A DNA stretch of 64,000 bases from Pseudocoprococcus catus (GCF_019734885.1 NZ_JAAXCM010000038.1:1-64000); one strand, 5' to 3'. Numbered from the stretch's first letter, positions 8,481 through 18,005 are shown. The notes: generated by a model from the letters alone, not told the origin. Translations and numbers: made by a program.

Positions 8481-8567
8481 GTCCCTGTGTTTTTCAGAGA
8501 AGGGACACACAGCCCACGGGCTGTGCATCCATCTCCCATTGTCGGAATGGTTGTCTGCACTGCAGAC
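8481..8567 (-). other. Three hairpins between bmpA and nupO
   Basis: The gap between the binding-protein gene and the ATPase gene holds three inverted repeats: GTCTGCA/TGCAGAC (8553-8567), an 8-bp stem CACAGCCC/GGGCTGTG (8508-8525), and GTCCCT/AGGGAC (8481-8506). None is followed by a T-run. Such structures after a binding-protein gene often stabilise the upstream mRNA or partly stop transcription so that the binding protein outnumbers the membrane parts. That role is inferred. Confidence 0.55.
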
Positions 8568-8583
8568 ATGACTCCTGTTCTGA

Positions 8584-9681
8584 TTACTGAATATCTTCCG
8601 GCAGATAGTCTTTGATTTCACCAGACTGAAGTTTGGACCATGTATCCGCAATCACCTGCTTGTCATCGTCTGTCAGCCAGCCCTTAGGATCATTAATGTC
8701 TGCAATACCTAAACCATCATTTTCAGCATTGATCCAATAGTATCTGTCATCTTCTGCTCTGCCTTTGAATGTACCATTGTTGATATCATCAAAAACATTG
8801 GCAATAATGGCATCCCACTGATAAACAACACCTGATAATACATTGTTTTCAGCTAATGTCTTCTGGTCTGCTACGTTGCCGAGGCAGTACATATCTTTTT
8901 CAGCAGCTGCCTGAACAACACCAAGACCAATACCATCTCCTGAATGCCAGATAACATCCACGCCAGCGTCATACATACCGATAGCTGCTTCTTTTGCTCC
9001 GGCTGTATCTGTCCAGTCACCTGTGTAAACTTCCTGGATCTCGATATCAGGATTGATAGATTTCGCACCAGCCTTGAAGCCTTCATGACCACGTTTGATC
9101 TCGGAAGCATCTGCACCGCCGATAACACCGATCTTATTTGTCTGTGTTGCCAGTGCTGCGATCACACCCATTTCATAACCGCCTGCTTCAAGTTCTACAT
9201 CATAGATAGCTGTGTTATCCAGTGATTTGTAGCCTGTACCAAGCAGGAAATAGGTATCCGGATACTGAGCGCCAACTTTGACGATTGGCTCCATGAACTG
9301 GAAGCCATGACCAAAAATAACGTCATAACCCTGATCAGCAAAATCCATCAGTGCAGGTTCGATATCTGCAACTTCATAAACATTCTCAGTTACATTCAGG
9401 TCAATCTTGTCCGGATTGGCATCTGCATACTTCTTCATACCTTCATACATTGCCTGGTTGAAAGATACGTCATCTTTTTTGCCAGGAAGAATCAAAGCCA
9501 CTTTCAATTTCTTGCCTGCTGTCTCTGCTGAAGCTGTATCAGCTGTTGATTCTGCTGTTGTTGCAGCAGCAGATTCACCTGCTGCTGTCTCCTTTGAGGA
9601 TGAACTGCCGCATCCTGCAAAAGAACCGACAACCATGGCCAGTGTCAGAAGTCCTGCCATCCATTTGAGTCCTTTTTTCAT
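8584..9681 (-). CDS. bmpA: BMP-family nucleoside-binding lipoprotein
   Basis: The 365-residue protein is the extracellular substrate-binding part of the importer. It has a lipoprotein signal (MKKGLKWMAGLL...) with lipobox SFAGC, so Cys23 becomes the lipidated N-terminus. A Ser/Ala/Thr-rich linker follows (about residues 25-55), and the BMP/Med domain starts near KVALILPG. The segments GHGFQFMEPI and IGVIGG are typical of PnrA/BmpA proteins. It begins 17 bp after the xanthine dehydrogenase Mo-subunit stop. Purine nucleosides are the expected ligand from family and neighbours. Confidence 0.92.
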   Translation of the reverse strand: MKKGLKWMAGLLTLAMVVGSFAGCGSSSSKETAAGESAAATTAESTADTASAETAGKKLKVALILPGKKDDVSFNQAMYEGMKKYADANPDKIDLNVTENVYEVADIEPALMDFADQGYDVIFGHGFQFMEPIVKVGAQYPDTYFLLGTGYKSLDNTAIYDVELEAGGYEMGVIAALATQTNKIGVIGGADASEIKRGHEGFKAGAKSINPDIEIQEVYTGDWTDTAGAKEAAIGMYDAGVDVIWHSGDGIGLGVVQAAAEKDMYCLGNVADQKTLAENNVLSGVVYQWDAIIANVFDDINNGTFKGRAEDDRYYWINAENDGLGIADINDPKGWLTDDDKQVIADTWSKLQSGEIKDYLPEDIQ

Positions 9682-9698
9682 CTCTTTTCCTCCTTTGG

Positions 9699-11783
9699 CT
9701 ATTTCTTTAAGCCATTTAAAATAGTTTCTATATCGAAAGGCAAACTGGTCAATCTGCCTTCTGATACCTCATTAATTGCCGCAGCGATCGCCGGAGCGAT
9801 AGATACGGTGGATACCTCTGCAGCGCCCTTGACGCCCATCGGTCCCGACGGTTCATAACCATCCACATGCAGACTCTGAATCCGCGGCAAATCCATGGCC
9901 GTGGGCATCAGATACGTAGACATACTGTCATTGAGTAATCGTCCCTCTTTAAATTGACAATTCTCACCAAAGGCATAGCCCACAGACATAGCCACACCGC
10001 CTTGAATCTGTCCCGCCATCGCCAACGGATTGATAATTCTTCCTGCTTCCGTTGCTGCTGCAATATCCAGAAGCACTACCTGCCCTGTGACAGGATCCAC
10101 CCGAAGCTTCACAGCCTGGGCAATAAATGTATACATCGCATGCGGGAAACCGGCGATGGAAAAACTTTCCTCACTCTCAGGGAAATCTGCCTTTCCTGTT
10201 TCCATCTCGCCTTTTTTAAAATTCTCTATGGCATTGAGCATGGCATTGCCGCCGATAAATGTGGAACGGGAACCGGCCGTAGATCCGCAGTCCAATGTTC
10301 TGTCGGTATCTGCCATCACAAGGGAAACATTGTCAAAATCTGTCTCCAGAGCATCCGCCGCCATAGCCTGCAGTGCCGTCCGGCTTCCCTGTCCGATATC
10401 TACCAGACCAAGGAAAATTGTATAATGGCCATCTGCTTCTTCAATCTTCACCTCTGCCTGATCCGGAATATTCTTGCCGAGACCGCAGCTTAGGTGCCCG
10501 CCTGCAATGCCGTATCCGACATATGGATCCGTATTGTATTTTCTCTCCTGCCAGAGTTCAGACTGTTCGATCAGCTTCAGTGCCCCTTTAAAGTCCACGA
10601 AATGGCGCATTTTCTGTCCGACGCCGCCGTACATGCCTGTCTCAATACCATTCTTGTAACGGATTTCCAGCGGATCAATGCCTAAAAGTTTCGAAGCCCT
10701 GCTGATCAGAGATTCTGCCGCAAAAGCGCCCTGGGGTGCCCCAAAACCTCTCATGGCATGAGCCACCGGTTTATTGGTATAGCAGAGATGACTGCTGATC
10801 TTTACATTCGGAATATTGTACGGTCCTGCAAAATGCTCTGAAAAAAGGCTTAACACAGCCGGCCCCAGGCCGCCGTAAGCACCTGTATCCAGATAACCGC
10901 TGCCGTCAAAGGCCACCATCGTTCCGTCTTTCTTAAAGCCCATCTTCACATGCATATAGACCGCATGTCGTTTATAGGTTGTTGCCAGGGATTCCCGACG
11001 ACTGAAAATAAGCTTGCAGGGACGTCTCGTCTTAAATGCCGCAAGAGCCGTAAACAGCTGTGCGGTACTGCCGTCCTTACCGCCGAAACCGCCGCCAACA
11101 GTGGCTGCTACAATATGTACCTGATCTTCTGTAAGACCTGTAATATCACAGACCATTCTCAAATCATGAAAAACATTCTGTGTTGAAGAACAGACAAGCA
11201 GACGCCCATCCTCCTCAATTTTCGCCATGCAGGCGTCCGGCTCCATATAGCCATGGTCCTGTATCGGCGTATAAAAATCATCTTCAAGGATCAAATCACT
11301 CTCAGCAAACCCCTGTGCCACATTGCCTTTTTCGTTATCAAAACGAATCACATCATTCTCTGTATCGTCATGCACCCGGATACAGCCGGGTTTTGCTGCC
11401 ATCAATGCATCCGTGACAACCTGAAGGGGTTCGTACGTCACCTGCACCATTGCTGCAGCTGCCCTTGCTGCTTCTTCGGATTCAGCTGCCACAACAGCAA
11501 TGGCTTCACCAAGAAATCGTGCTTTATCCTCCACCAACAGCGGCTGATCCGGCAGAATGTCCTGAACATTGTTCTTCACAATGTCTTTCGCTGTAAAAAC
11601 CCAGGCCGTCTCAGGCACCTTCGATGTATCGATATCCAAAACCCTGGCATGGGCATACGCTGATCGGACAATCGCCAGATGCAGCATATTTTTCTCATAA
11701 TAATCTGCCGCATACACCGCTCTGCCGGTGGCCTTGTCCATGCCTTCCACGCGGCCCCGGCCTTTTCCCGTGTAACTTTCCAT
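9699..11783 (-). CDS. xdhA: Xanthine dehydrogenase, molybdenum-binding subunit
   Basis: The 694-residue protein has the two domains of molybdenum hydroxylase large subunits. It shows the N-terminal GKGRGRVEGMDKATGRAVYA region, the cofactor motif VGGGFGGKD (about residues 230-238), AMRGFGAPQ, and near the C-terminus VKGAAE with the expected catalytic Glu position (GVGE in most homologues). It is somewhat short for the family (about 750). With XdhB and XdhC it would oxidise hypoxanthine to xanthine and on to urate. The ribosome site lies within the end of the adenine deaminase gene 1 bp upstream, so the two are coupled. Confidence 0.9.
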   Translation of the reverse strand: MESYTGKGRGRVEGMDKATGRAVYAADYYEKNMLHLAIVRSAYAHARVLDIDTSKVPETAWVFTAKDIVKNNVQDILPDQPLLVEDKARFLGEAIAVVAAESEEAARAAAAMVQVTYEPLQVVTDALMAAKPGCIRVHDDTENDVIRFDNEKGNVAQGFAESDLILEDDFYTPIQDHGYMEPDACMAKIEEDGRLLVCSSTQNVFHDLRMVCDITGLTEDQVHIVAATVGGGFGGKDGSTAQLFTALAAFKTRRPCKLIFSRRESLATTYKRHAVYMHVKMGFKKDGTMVAFDGSGYLDTGAYGGLGPAVLSLFSEHFAGPYNIPNVKISSHLCYTNKPVAHAMRGFGAPQGAFAAESLISRASKLLGIDPLEIRYKNGIETGMYGGVGQKMRHFVDFKGALKLIEQSELWQERKYNTDPYVGYGIAGGHLSCGLGKNIPDQAEVKIEEADGHYTIFLGLVDIGQGSRTALQAMAADALETDFDNVSLVMADTDRTLDCGSTAGSRSTFIGGNAMLNAIENFKKGEMETGKADFPESEESFSIAGFPHAMYTFIAQAVKLRVDPVTGQVVLLDIAAATEAGRIINPLAMAGQIQGGVAMSVGYAFGENCQFKEGRLLNDSMSTYLMPTAMDLPRIQSLHVDGYEPSGPMGVKGAAEVSTVSIAPAIAAAINEVSEGRLTSLPFDIETILNGLKK

Positions 11784-11784
11784 G

Positions 11785-13545
11785 TTACGCCTCCGTCTCT
11801 ACGATCATATCAATAATCTGATGGCCCAGTACATCAATCAGGCCAAAATCTGTCAATCCCAGTTCCGGCACTGTCGGAAGAGAAATAAAGGATAACGACA
11901 TAAATGGTGCTTTCATCGGGCATCCCATCTTCTCAACTGCTCCATTCATTTCATCCATCCGCTTCATCACTGTTTTCGCTGGAAGAGTGGACATCAGACC
12001 GCCAAGAGGCAATGCCAGTGCGTCAACCACCTGTCCCTCCACTGCCGAAACAAAACCGCCGTGAAGTTCCTGAAGCTTTTCGACGCAGACAGCCATATCC
12101 CTGTCATTGGTTCCCACCACAACAATATTGTGATGATCATGAGAAACCGAAGCTGCCAGAGCTCCCTGTTTCAGTCCAAAACCATGCACCAGAGCTGTAG
12201 AAACACGGCCATTTTTGCCGTATCGTTCGACAACAGCCAGCTTCAGAATATCTCTGTCCACATCCGCTGCAATCTGTCCTTCCTTGACATCCATCCACTC
12301 AAAGATCTCTTTATTAATAATCTGGTCCTTGATCAAATCAATGACACGGCATTTGGCACGTTTGCCCTCAGAATGGATGATAAACTTCTCCGCTGAAAAA
12401 TCTGCACCAATATGAACGGTATCAAATAACTTCTCAGGATAAGCTTTCTCAGGCACCGGACGGGCACCATTCTCGTCTGCCACAATACGTCCGCTCTTTA
12501 ACACAAGCTTCGGCTTCATGGTTGTCAGATCATCAATCAGAAGAATATCGGCGAAACGTCCCGGTGCCACTGAACCGATTTTGTCTTCCAGGCGAAAATG
12601 CTTGGCCGCATTGATGGTTGCCATCTGAATCGCCTGTACAGGGTCCAGTCCCAATTCAATGGAACGCTTCACATTGTAACTGATATGGCCTTCCTTGAAA
12701 ATATCGTTGACATGCTTGTCATCTGTACAAAACATCATATTGTCTGTCGGCAGATTGTTCTTCACAATACCCGGCACCAGTGTATCTACATTGCGTTCAC
12801 TGCTGCCTTCACGGATCAACGGCATAATACCAAGTCTCAGGCGTTCTAACAGCTCTTCATAATAAACTGATTCATGGTCATCACTAAGATGTCCGGCTGC
12901 GTAAACATTCAGATCATCCACACCCAGTCCAATGGCATGGCCATTACAGATCTTGCGTCTGTTCAGGCTGGCCAGTACCTTTTCTAAATATTCTTCCTTC
13001 GTACCAAGGACTTTGGAAGGATCCAGTTCACCAAGGCTCACTGCCTCATCCAGTTCCAGCAGCTGCGTTACTTCCTCAACCCCCAGCACACCGCCTGTTG
13101 TCTCAAGTCCAGGCGCTGTAGGTACTCTGGAAGGGATCTCAAGAAGCAGTCTGAAAGGCAGCTTCTCTGAATCCTTGATCATTGCCAGCAGACCGTCAAT
13201 ACCTGCCACGTTGGCAATTTCCATGGCATCCACACAAAGTGTTGTTGTTCCCCATGGAATAATCACCTCACCCAGAGCTTCCGGTGTCAGAAGCGTCGTC
13301 TCGATATGAATATGGGAATCTATAAGGCCCGGAACAGCATAAGCACCCGCGCCGTCAATCACCTGATCCGCCTCTGTTTCAACACAGCCAACAGCCACGA
13401 TTCTTTCATTATAAATACCGATGGAGGCCGGATAAATCTCCCGCGTAAAAACATTCACCAGCTGGATATTGTCAATACGCACATCCAGTTTACGTGTGCC
13501 TTTTGAAGCCTCCAGTTCTGTTTTCATAATTGCTGCTGTATACAT
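11785..13545 (-). CDS. ade: Adenine deaminase
   Basis: The 586-residue protein matches bacterial Ade, which hydrolyses adenine to hypoxanthine and ammonia. It has the amidohydrolase start with HIHIET after GLIDS, the CTDDKH motif in the middle, and a C-terminal domain containing SHDHHNIVVVG with the His pair typical of Ade. AGGAG lies 7 nt before the ATG. It is the first structural gene after the GntR regulator and feeds hypoxanthine to xanthine dehydrogenase. Confidence 0.93.
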   Translation of the reverse strand: MYTAAIMKTELEASKGTRKLDVRIDNIQLVNVFTREIYPASIGIYNERIVAVGCVETEADQVIDGAGAYAVPGLIDSHIHIETTLLTPEALGEVIIPWGTTTLCVDAMEIANVAGIDGLLAMIKDSEKLPFRLLLEIPSRVPTAPGLETTGGVLGVEEVTQLLELDEAVSLGELDPSKVLGTKEEYLEKVLASLNRRKICNGHAIGLGVDDLNVYAAGHLSDDHESVYYEELLERLRLGIMPLIREGSSERNVDTLVPGIVKNNLPTDNMMFCTDDKHVNDIFKEGHISYNVKRSIELGLDPVQAIQMATINAAKHFRLEDKIGSVAPGRFADILLIDDLTTMKPKLVLKSGRIVADENGARPVPEKAYPEKLFDTVHIGADFSAEKFIIHSEGKRAKCRVIDLIKDQIINKEIFEWMDVKEGQIAADVDRDILKLAVVERYGKNGRVSTALVHGFGLKQGALAASVSHDHHNIVVVGTNDRDMAVCVEKLQELHGGFVSAVEGQVVDALALPLGGLMSTLPAKTVMKRMDEMNGAVEKMGCPMKAPFMSLSFISLPTVPELGLTDFGLIDVLGHQIIDMIVETEA

Positions 13546-13554
13546 AACTTTCTC

Positions 13555-14280
13555 CTATATCTTCTTTCGCAGTATTTTATGGCTGAGAATGCCGTCCACA
13601 TAATATTCCCTGGAATACAAAAGCGGTTCTCCCATAAAGCTGTATCCAATCTCATCCATATATAAAAGCGGTGCCTGCCTGTCCACATTCAAAATCTCTG
13701 CCAGATTCTCACCGGCTGCAACCGCCCGGATCTCCGTCAGATCCATATAAATCTCCTGTTCACAGCACTGTTCAATAAACTTAAACACCGGCTCCTTAAG
13801 AAGCTTGATATCATAGCCCTCTTTGGCATTGGCCTCCGCAATATAATCCATACAGTAAATCGCCGGCCGTCCATCTGCTGTTACAAGACGTTCCGAAATC
13901 AGCACCAGATCACCTTCTTCTATATGAAGTTTTGCAGCTACTTCCTTCTCCGCAGGTATCTTGTCAATACGCTCAATCTTCATATCCGACACATAACCGG
14001 CATCCGAGACCATCTCAAGAAACTCTTTCTCAAGATCCATTCTTGTGGTTGCATTCAGAATATGCGGATTCACAATCGTTCCCACGCCATGCTTCCGACT
14101 GATAAATCCTTCCCTTTCCAAAGCGGAAAGGCAATCTCTGATCAGTGTCCGGCTGACCCCCATCTCCTTGGCCAAAGTCAGCTCCGGCGGCAGCTTTCTG
14201 CAATTTGCATAGCAGCCCTCTCTGATCTCATGGAGCAACCGCTGTGTAATTTCTTCAGACAGCAGATTTCCTTCACTCAT
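13555..14280 (-). CDS. GntR/HutC-type transcriptional regulator
   Basis: The 241-residue protein has a winged helix at residues 8-70 (LPPELTLAKEMGVSRTLIRDCLSALEREGFISRKHGVGTIV in the family pattern) and a C-terminal UTRA ligand-binding domain. It heads the purine operon, 9 bp before ade. A tandem GGTCRTACC operator candidate covers the start of its own promoter (14329-14352). I infer that it represses the whole purine operon and is released by a purine or nucleoside; the ligand is unknown. Confidence 0.9.
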   Translation of the reverse strand: MSEGNLLSEEITQRLLHEIREGCYANCRKLPPELTLAKEMGVSRTLIRDCLSALEREGFISRKHGVGTIVNPHILNATTRMDLEKEFLEMVSDAGYVSDMKIERIDKIPAEKEVAAKLHIEEGDLVLISERLVTADGRPAIYCMDYIAEANAKEGYDIKLLKEPVFKFIEQCCEQEIYMDLTEIRAVAAGENLAEILNVDRQAPLLYMDEIGYSFMGEPLLYSREYYVDGILSHKILRKKI

Positions 14281-14328
14281 GTTCTATTTCCTTCCTAAAA
14301 ATCCCCGTTAATTAAGTCATAGAAAATT

Positions 14329-14352
14329 GGTACGACCTATATAGGTATGACC
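14329..14352 (-). promoter_or_regulatory. Tandem operator at the purine operon promoter
   Basis: On the minus strand two copies of GGTCRTACC, each an inverted GGT/ACC pair, are separated by TATATA-like spacer. At the centre is the perfect 12-bp palindrome ACCTATATAGGT (14335-14346). The site lies just downstream of the -10 box, where a bound repressor would block initiation. The GntR protein encoded next is the likely binder. Confidence 0.7.
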
Positions 14353-14363
14353 TATTTTTGTAT

Positions 14364-14392
14364 AGTATACTTTTTTTCAATAAAACTGTCAA
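14364..14392 (-). promoter_or_regulatory. Promoter of the gntR-ade-xdh-nup operon
   Basis: TTGACA (14392-14387), 17-nt spacer, TATACT (14369-14364) on the minus strand. Start of transcription falls inside or just before the tandem operator. No other strong promoter was seen until the guaD promoter 11.4 kb downstream. Confidence 0.8.
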
Positions 14393-14622
14393 TATCTCTT
14401 TGTATTAAATGACATTTTCTATAATAGAATAGCAATTTTCTATAAATATATTTTAATCATGTCGTCATTTTAATCATGTTGTATTTTAAAAATCTTCAAA
14501 AATAATTACTTTTTTCACAAATTACCTTTGCCATAAAATACATCCAATGTTATACTAACAATTGTCTTGAATTAGTTTACTATTCAACAAATAAATTGCT
14601 GCGAAATCAGTACCATACGAAA

Positions 14623-14760
14623 CAATGAACAAATGAACAGCTCACAGCAGGTGCTTCCACTACGGCCGGCACTTAGATGGTGTCCTTTACCATCTTATGT
14701 GCCGCTGCCAGTAGTGGGCAACGCGAGTGTGCCTGCTGTGAGCTGTTCATTTGTTCATTG
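14623..14760 (+). repeat. Palindromic structured element, copy A
   Basis: The outer arms 14623-14651 and 14732-14760 are perfectly complementary over 29 bp. Inside come TGCTTC, a 6-bp helix (CACTAC/GTAGTG), GGCCGG, a third helix CGGCAC/GTGCCG with TTA/TTAT bulges and GATGG/CCATC, a T-rich loop, CTGCCA, and GGCAACGCGAGTGTG. These core motifs recur in copies B-F. Imperfect pairing continues outward to about 14591-14796. The element ends just upstream of the ribosome site of the MATE gene and has the same orientation. Confidence 0.85.
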
Positions 14761-14817
14761 TTGTGATAAACTTTTTTTCGCAGCTCAAAAATTTATGAAA
14801 GAAATGAGGAATCTTTT

Positions 14818-16194
14818 ATGACAACAACTACTCACCCGATGGCGGACAAACCCGTCGGACAATTGCTGCGCCAGTTTGCTGTTCCAAGTATTATTGCCAT
14901 GCTGGTCAGCTCTCTTTACAACATTATCGACCAGCTGTTTATCGGCCAGAGCATTGGTCTTCTTGGCAATGCTGCCACGAATATTGCTTTTCCGCTGACA
15001 CCCACCTGCGTTGCCTTCAGCCTGATGTTTGGTATCGGCGGTGCCGCCCGTTTTAATCTGGCTATGGGAGCCGGACGAAAAAAAGAAGCCGCTGCCTATA
15101 TGGGCAACGCACTACTGATGCTTGTTTCCTGCGGTATTGTACTCTGTATCATTGTCCGACTTTTTCTGACACCGATGCTTCTGCTTTTTGGTGCTACCGA
15201 TCAGGTTCTTGATTATGCCAGGACTTATACCGGCATTACTTCACTTGGATTTCCTTTCCTGATTCTTGCCACTGGCGGCGGTCATCTGATCCGTGCCGAC
15301 GGCAGTCCGCAGTTCTCCATGATCTGCAATCTGGTGGGGGCTATCGTCAATACAGTTCTTGATGCATTGTTTATCTTCGGTTTTCATATGGGTATGGCTG
15401 GTGCAGCTTATGCAACCATTATCGGTCAGATTATCTCAGCACTTCTTGTAATCCGTTATATGTGTCACTTTAAAACAGTACCCCTGCATCTGAGTGAATT
15501 AAAACCAAAAGCCGATTATATCATGCACATCGTTCTGCTTGGCACCTCACCCTTTATTAATCAGATCGCCATGATGATCGTGCAGGTTGTCATGAATAAT
15601 TCCCTGAGTTATTACGGTGCACTTTCATCCTATGGCAGTGAGATTCCGCTGGCCTGTTCCGGCATCATCGCCAAGGTCAATATGGTGCTTTTCTCCATGA
15701 TCATCGGTATCTCCCAGGGCATGCAGCCAATCGCCAGTTACAACTATGGTGCCGGTAATTACGGACGGGTGCGTAAAGTTTTGAATCTAGCCTTAAAAGC
15801 AGGTTTTGTGATCTCGATCATCTCTTTTCTGCTGTTCCAGCTCCTGCCAAGACAGATTATCAGCCTGTTCGGCAGCGGCAGTGAAGATTATTTTACCTTT
15901 GCTGAAGAATATTTCCGTATTTATCTGTTCTTCACCTTTGTGAACTGTCTTCAGCCTATTGCCTCCAACTTCTTTACAGCTGTAGGTAAAGCTCAGAAGG
16001 GTATTATCCTGTCACTGACAAGGCAGATTCTTTTTCTGCTGCCCTTAATTATCCTGCTGCCGTATATCATGGGAATTGACGGTATTATGTACGCCGGTCC
16101 ATGCGCCGATCTGGCAGCAGCCCTGCTGTCCATTTATCTTGTTGTCAAAGAAGTGAATATTCTTAAACAGAAAGAAGCGATACACACTCAATAA
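14818..16194 (+). CDS. MATE family efflux transporter
   Basis: A 458-residue protein with about twelve hydrophobic segments and the typical MATE halves (VPSIIAMLVSSLYNIIDQLFIGQSIG near the N-terminus; GMQPIASYNYGAGNYGRV in the middle). Such proteins export cationic drugs or metabolites using sodium or proton gradients. A GAGGA site precedes the ATG. It is transcribed divergently from the purine operon, with structured element A in its leader. The substrate cannot be told. Confidence 0.92.
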   Translation: MTTTTHPMADKPVGQLLRQFAVPSIIAMLVSSLYNIIDQLFIGQSIGLLGNAATNIAFPLTPTCVAFSLMFGIGGAARFNLAMGAGRKKEAAAYMGNALLMLVSCGIVLCIIVRLFLTPMLLLFGATDQVLDYARTYTGITSLGFPFLILATGGGHLIRADGSPQFSMICNLVGAIVNTVLDALFIFGFHMGMAGAAYATIIGQIISALLVIRYMCHFKTVPLHLSELKPKADYIMHIVLLGTSPFINQIAMMIVQVVMNNSLSYYGALSSYGSEIPLACSGIIAKVNMVLFSMIIGISQGMQPIASYNYGAGNYGRVRKVLNLALKAGFVISIISFLLFQLLPRQIISLFGSGSEDYFTFAEEYFRIYLFFTFVNCLQPIASNFFTAVGKAQKGIILSLTRQILFLLPLIILLPYIMGIDGIMYAGPCADLAAALLSIYLVVKEVNILKQKEAIHTQ

Positions 16195-16216
16195 CTTTAT
16201 ATAGAAGATAAAAAAA

Positions 16217-16264
16217 CTGCCAGCGGCAGTGAAAGCCTTAAAAGACTTTCCTGCCGCTGGCATC
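16217..16264. terminator. Bidirectional terminator overlapping the rpoN 3' end
   Basis: GCCAGCGGCAG (16219-16229) pairs with CTGCCGCTGGC (16251-16261), and GAAAG with CTTTC. A-runs and T-runs flank both sides. It serves the convergent MATE and rpoN genes. The right arm lies within the last codons of rpoN (DASGRK), so coding and terminator sequence are shared. Confidence 0.85.
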
Positions 16265-17614
16265 TTTAATTTCCATTGCCTCACGATACTTGGCAACGGT
16301 ACGTCTTGATATCTTAACACCTCTCTCCGCCAGCTTCTCAGACAAAATTCTGTCACTGTACGGTTTCTCGTGGTTCTCATCCGCAATGATTTCTTTCAGA
16401 AGATTCTTGGCTGTATCAGCTGTTGCCGCATTCTCATTACCGGTCTTGCTGATGGCACCAATAAAGAAATAGTTCATCGGAAAAATTCCCCATGAGCACT
16501 GAAGATACTTATCCTTCACTGCCCGGCTGACTGTGGATTCATGGATTCCTACCATCTCAGCCACATCCGCCAGTTTCAAAGGTCTCAGATACCCCGGACC
16601 ATATGTAAAGAAACGTTCCTGTACATCCACAATACACTTGGAAACATTCATCAGCGTCACATTTCTCTGTGAAACACACTGCATCACCCATTCTGCCTGT
16701 TTCACCTTTGTTGTGACATAATCCTTCGTCTCCTTGTCATTGCCTGCCTTTAACATGTTGCGGTAATATCCGTTAATAGACATCTTCGGATACATATATT
16801 CATTCAGCAAAATCTCATAATAATCCTTCAGCTTCACAACCGTTACATCCGGTGTAATATATTTCAGATTCTCTCTGGAACTGAAACTATTGCCCGGCTT
16901 CGGATTCAATTCACGGATCACTTCCATCGCCTGAAGCACATCATCCACTGTCGCCTTCAGCTTCCTTGCAATCTGAGGCAGCTGGTTCTTACCAAGCTGT
17001 TCCAGGTAATCCGCCGCAATCTTCCTGGCAATCGTATCTTCAATCTTCTGACGATCCATCTGAATCAAAAGGCACTCACTGAGATTCCTTGCGCCCACAC
17101 CGGCCGGTTCCAGACTCTGAACAACCTGAAGCATCCGGGCTACTTCATCCTCTTCTGTCTCCAACTGGGCAGCAATCTGCTCTGTTTCTTCCGTCAGATA
17201 ACCTCTGGAATCCAGCAGATCGATCAGATACTCCGCAATTGCCTGCTCCCTATCAGTTAAAGGAATAGTCACCAACTGACTGATCAGGTACTCCGCCAAA
17301 TCTTCCCCTCTGTTGTCACTGACATTCCACATCTCCTGATTGTCATCATCATCACTGCTGTACTCTTCGGAATAATAGACGCGATTCTGTTCGTCGCTGC
17401 TTGCCAGCCACTCCAGCTTCTTCTGAAGTTCTGCATCCCTTTCTGATTGCCCGGTCTTATCATACTTCTCTTCTATATCAACAACGGGATTCTCTACCGC
17501 CAGTTCCTTAAGATAAGTGTCCAGTTCCTGTGCACTCATTTGAAGAATTTCTGTCGACTGAATCATTCGTTGTGATAATCCGAGAGTCTGAGTAACTTCC
17601 ATTTTCAGATCCAC
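16238..17614 (-). CDS. rpoN: RNA polymerase sigma-54 factor
   Basis: The 458-residue protein has the three regions of sigma-54. These are the Gln/Leu-rich activator region at the N-terminus (LGLSQRMIQSTEILQMSAQEL), an acidic linker, the core-binding domain, and the DNA-binding C-terminus with the RpoN box in RRTVAKYREAM. The GTG at 17614 is chosen because GGGAGG lies 7 nt before it; an upstream in-frame start has no such site. No sigma-54 activator gene is in the window. Confidence 0.92.
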   Translation of the reverse strand: MDLKMEVTQTLGLSQRMIQSTEILQMSAQELDTYLKELAVENPVVDIEEKYDKTGQSERDAELQKKLEWLASSDEQNRVYYSEEYSSDDDDNQEMWNVSDNRGEDLAEYLISQLVTIPLTDREQAIAEYLIDLLDSRGYLTEETEQIAAQLETEEDEVARMLQVVQSLEPAGVGARNLSECLLIQMDRQKIEDTIARKIAADYLEQLGKNQLPQIARKLKATVDDVLQAMEVIRELNPKPGNSFSSRENLKYITPDVTVVKLKDYYEILLNEYMYPKMSINGYYRNMLKAGNDKETKDYVTTKVKQAEWVMQCVSQRNVTLMNVSKCIVDVQERFFTYGPGYLRPLKLADVAEMVGIHESTVSRAVKDKYLQCSWGIFPMNYFFIGAISKTGNENAATADTAKNLLKEIIADENHEKPYSDRILSEKLAERGVKISRRTVAKYREAMEIKDASGRKVF

Positions 17615-17976
17615 ATTAGTTCCTCCCTTATTTAACAATAACACTCTTTCATTTATTCATTATAATCTATTTACCGTCAAAATGCCACATAAAACCGCAT
17701 GATCTTATCAATTTCATCAAAACACATCGCTTTTTTCCTTTTCCTCGCTGAAGTTCATCTGTCCCTGGTCATTCTGATCTTTGTCAATTTTGTTTTTCTC
17801 TTTTAAATTTCATCTCATATTTTAGATATAATTGCCTATTGTTTTTTATTGTTCATTTTTTGTCAATCCCTTGTTTTTAGAAGCTTTACACATATTTTAC
17901 GCATCGTCTTTATCCATTTTTATTGATATTATTCATTTTAAGTATAATTCTATTCCATTTTATCAAAAAAGATGTA
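17615..17976. other. AT-rich gap between rpoN and the CoA-transferase gene
   Basis: No ORF with a ribosome site, no hairpin with a T-run and no repeat from the families described here was seen. The stretch is very rich in T on the plus strand. It separates divergent genes, so it must hold the rpoN promoter, but I could not choose a convincing one. Confidence 0.5.
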
Positions 17977-18005
17977 TTTACAAATTGTATGATTTTACAT
18001 ATAAT
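17977..18005 (+). promoter_or_regulatory. Promoter of the CoA-transferase gene
   Basis: TTTACA (17977-17982), 17-nt spacer, TATAAT (18000-18005). The gene behind it has a perfect AAGGAGGA ribosome site and biased codons, which agrees with strong expression. Confidence 0.8.

Noticed and set aside
17645-17976. Rex or other redox operator before the CoA-transferase gene
   Set aside because: No TTGTTAA-type inverted repeat with proper spacing was found in this AT-rich stretch.
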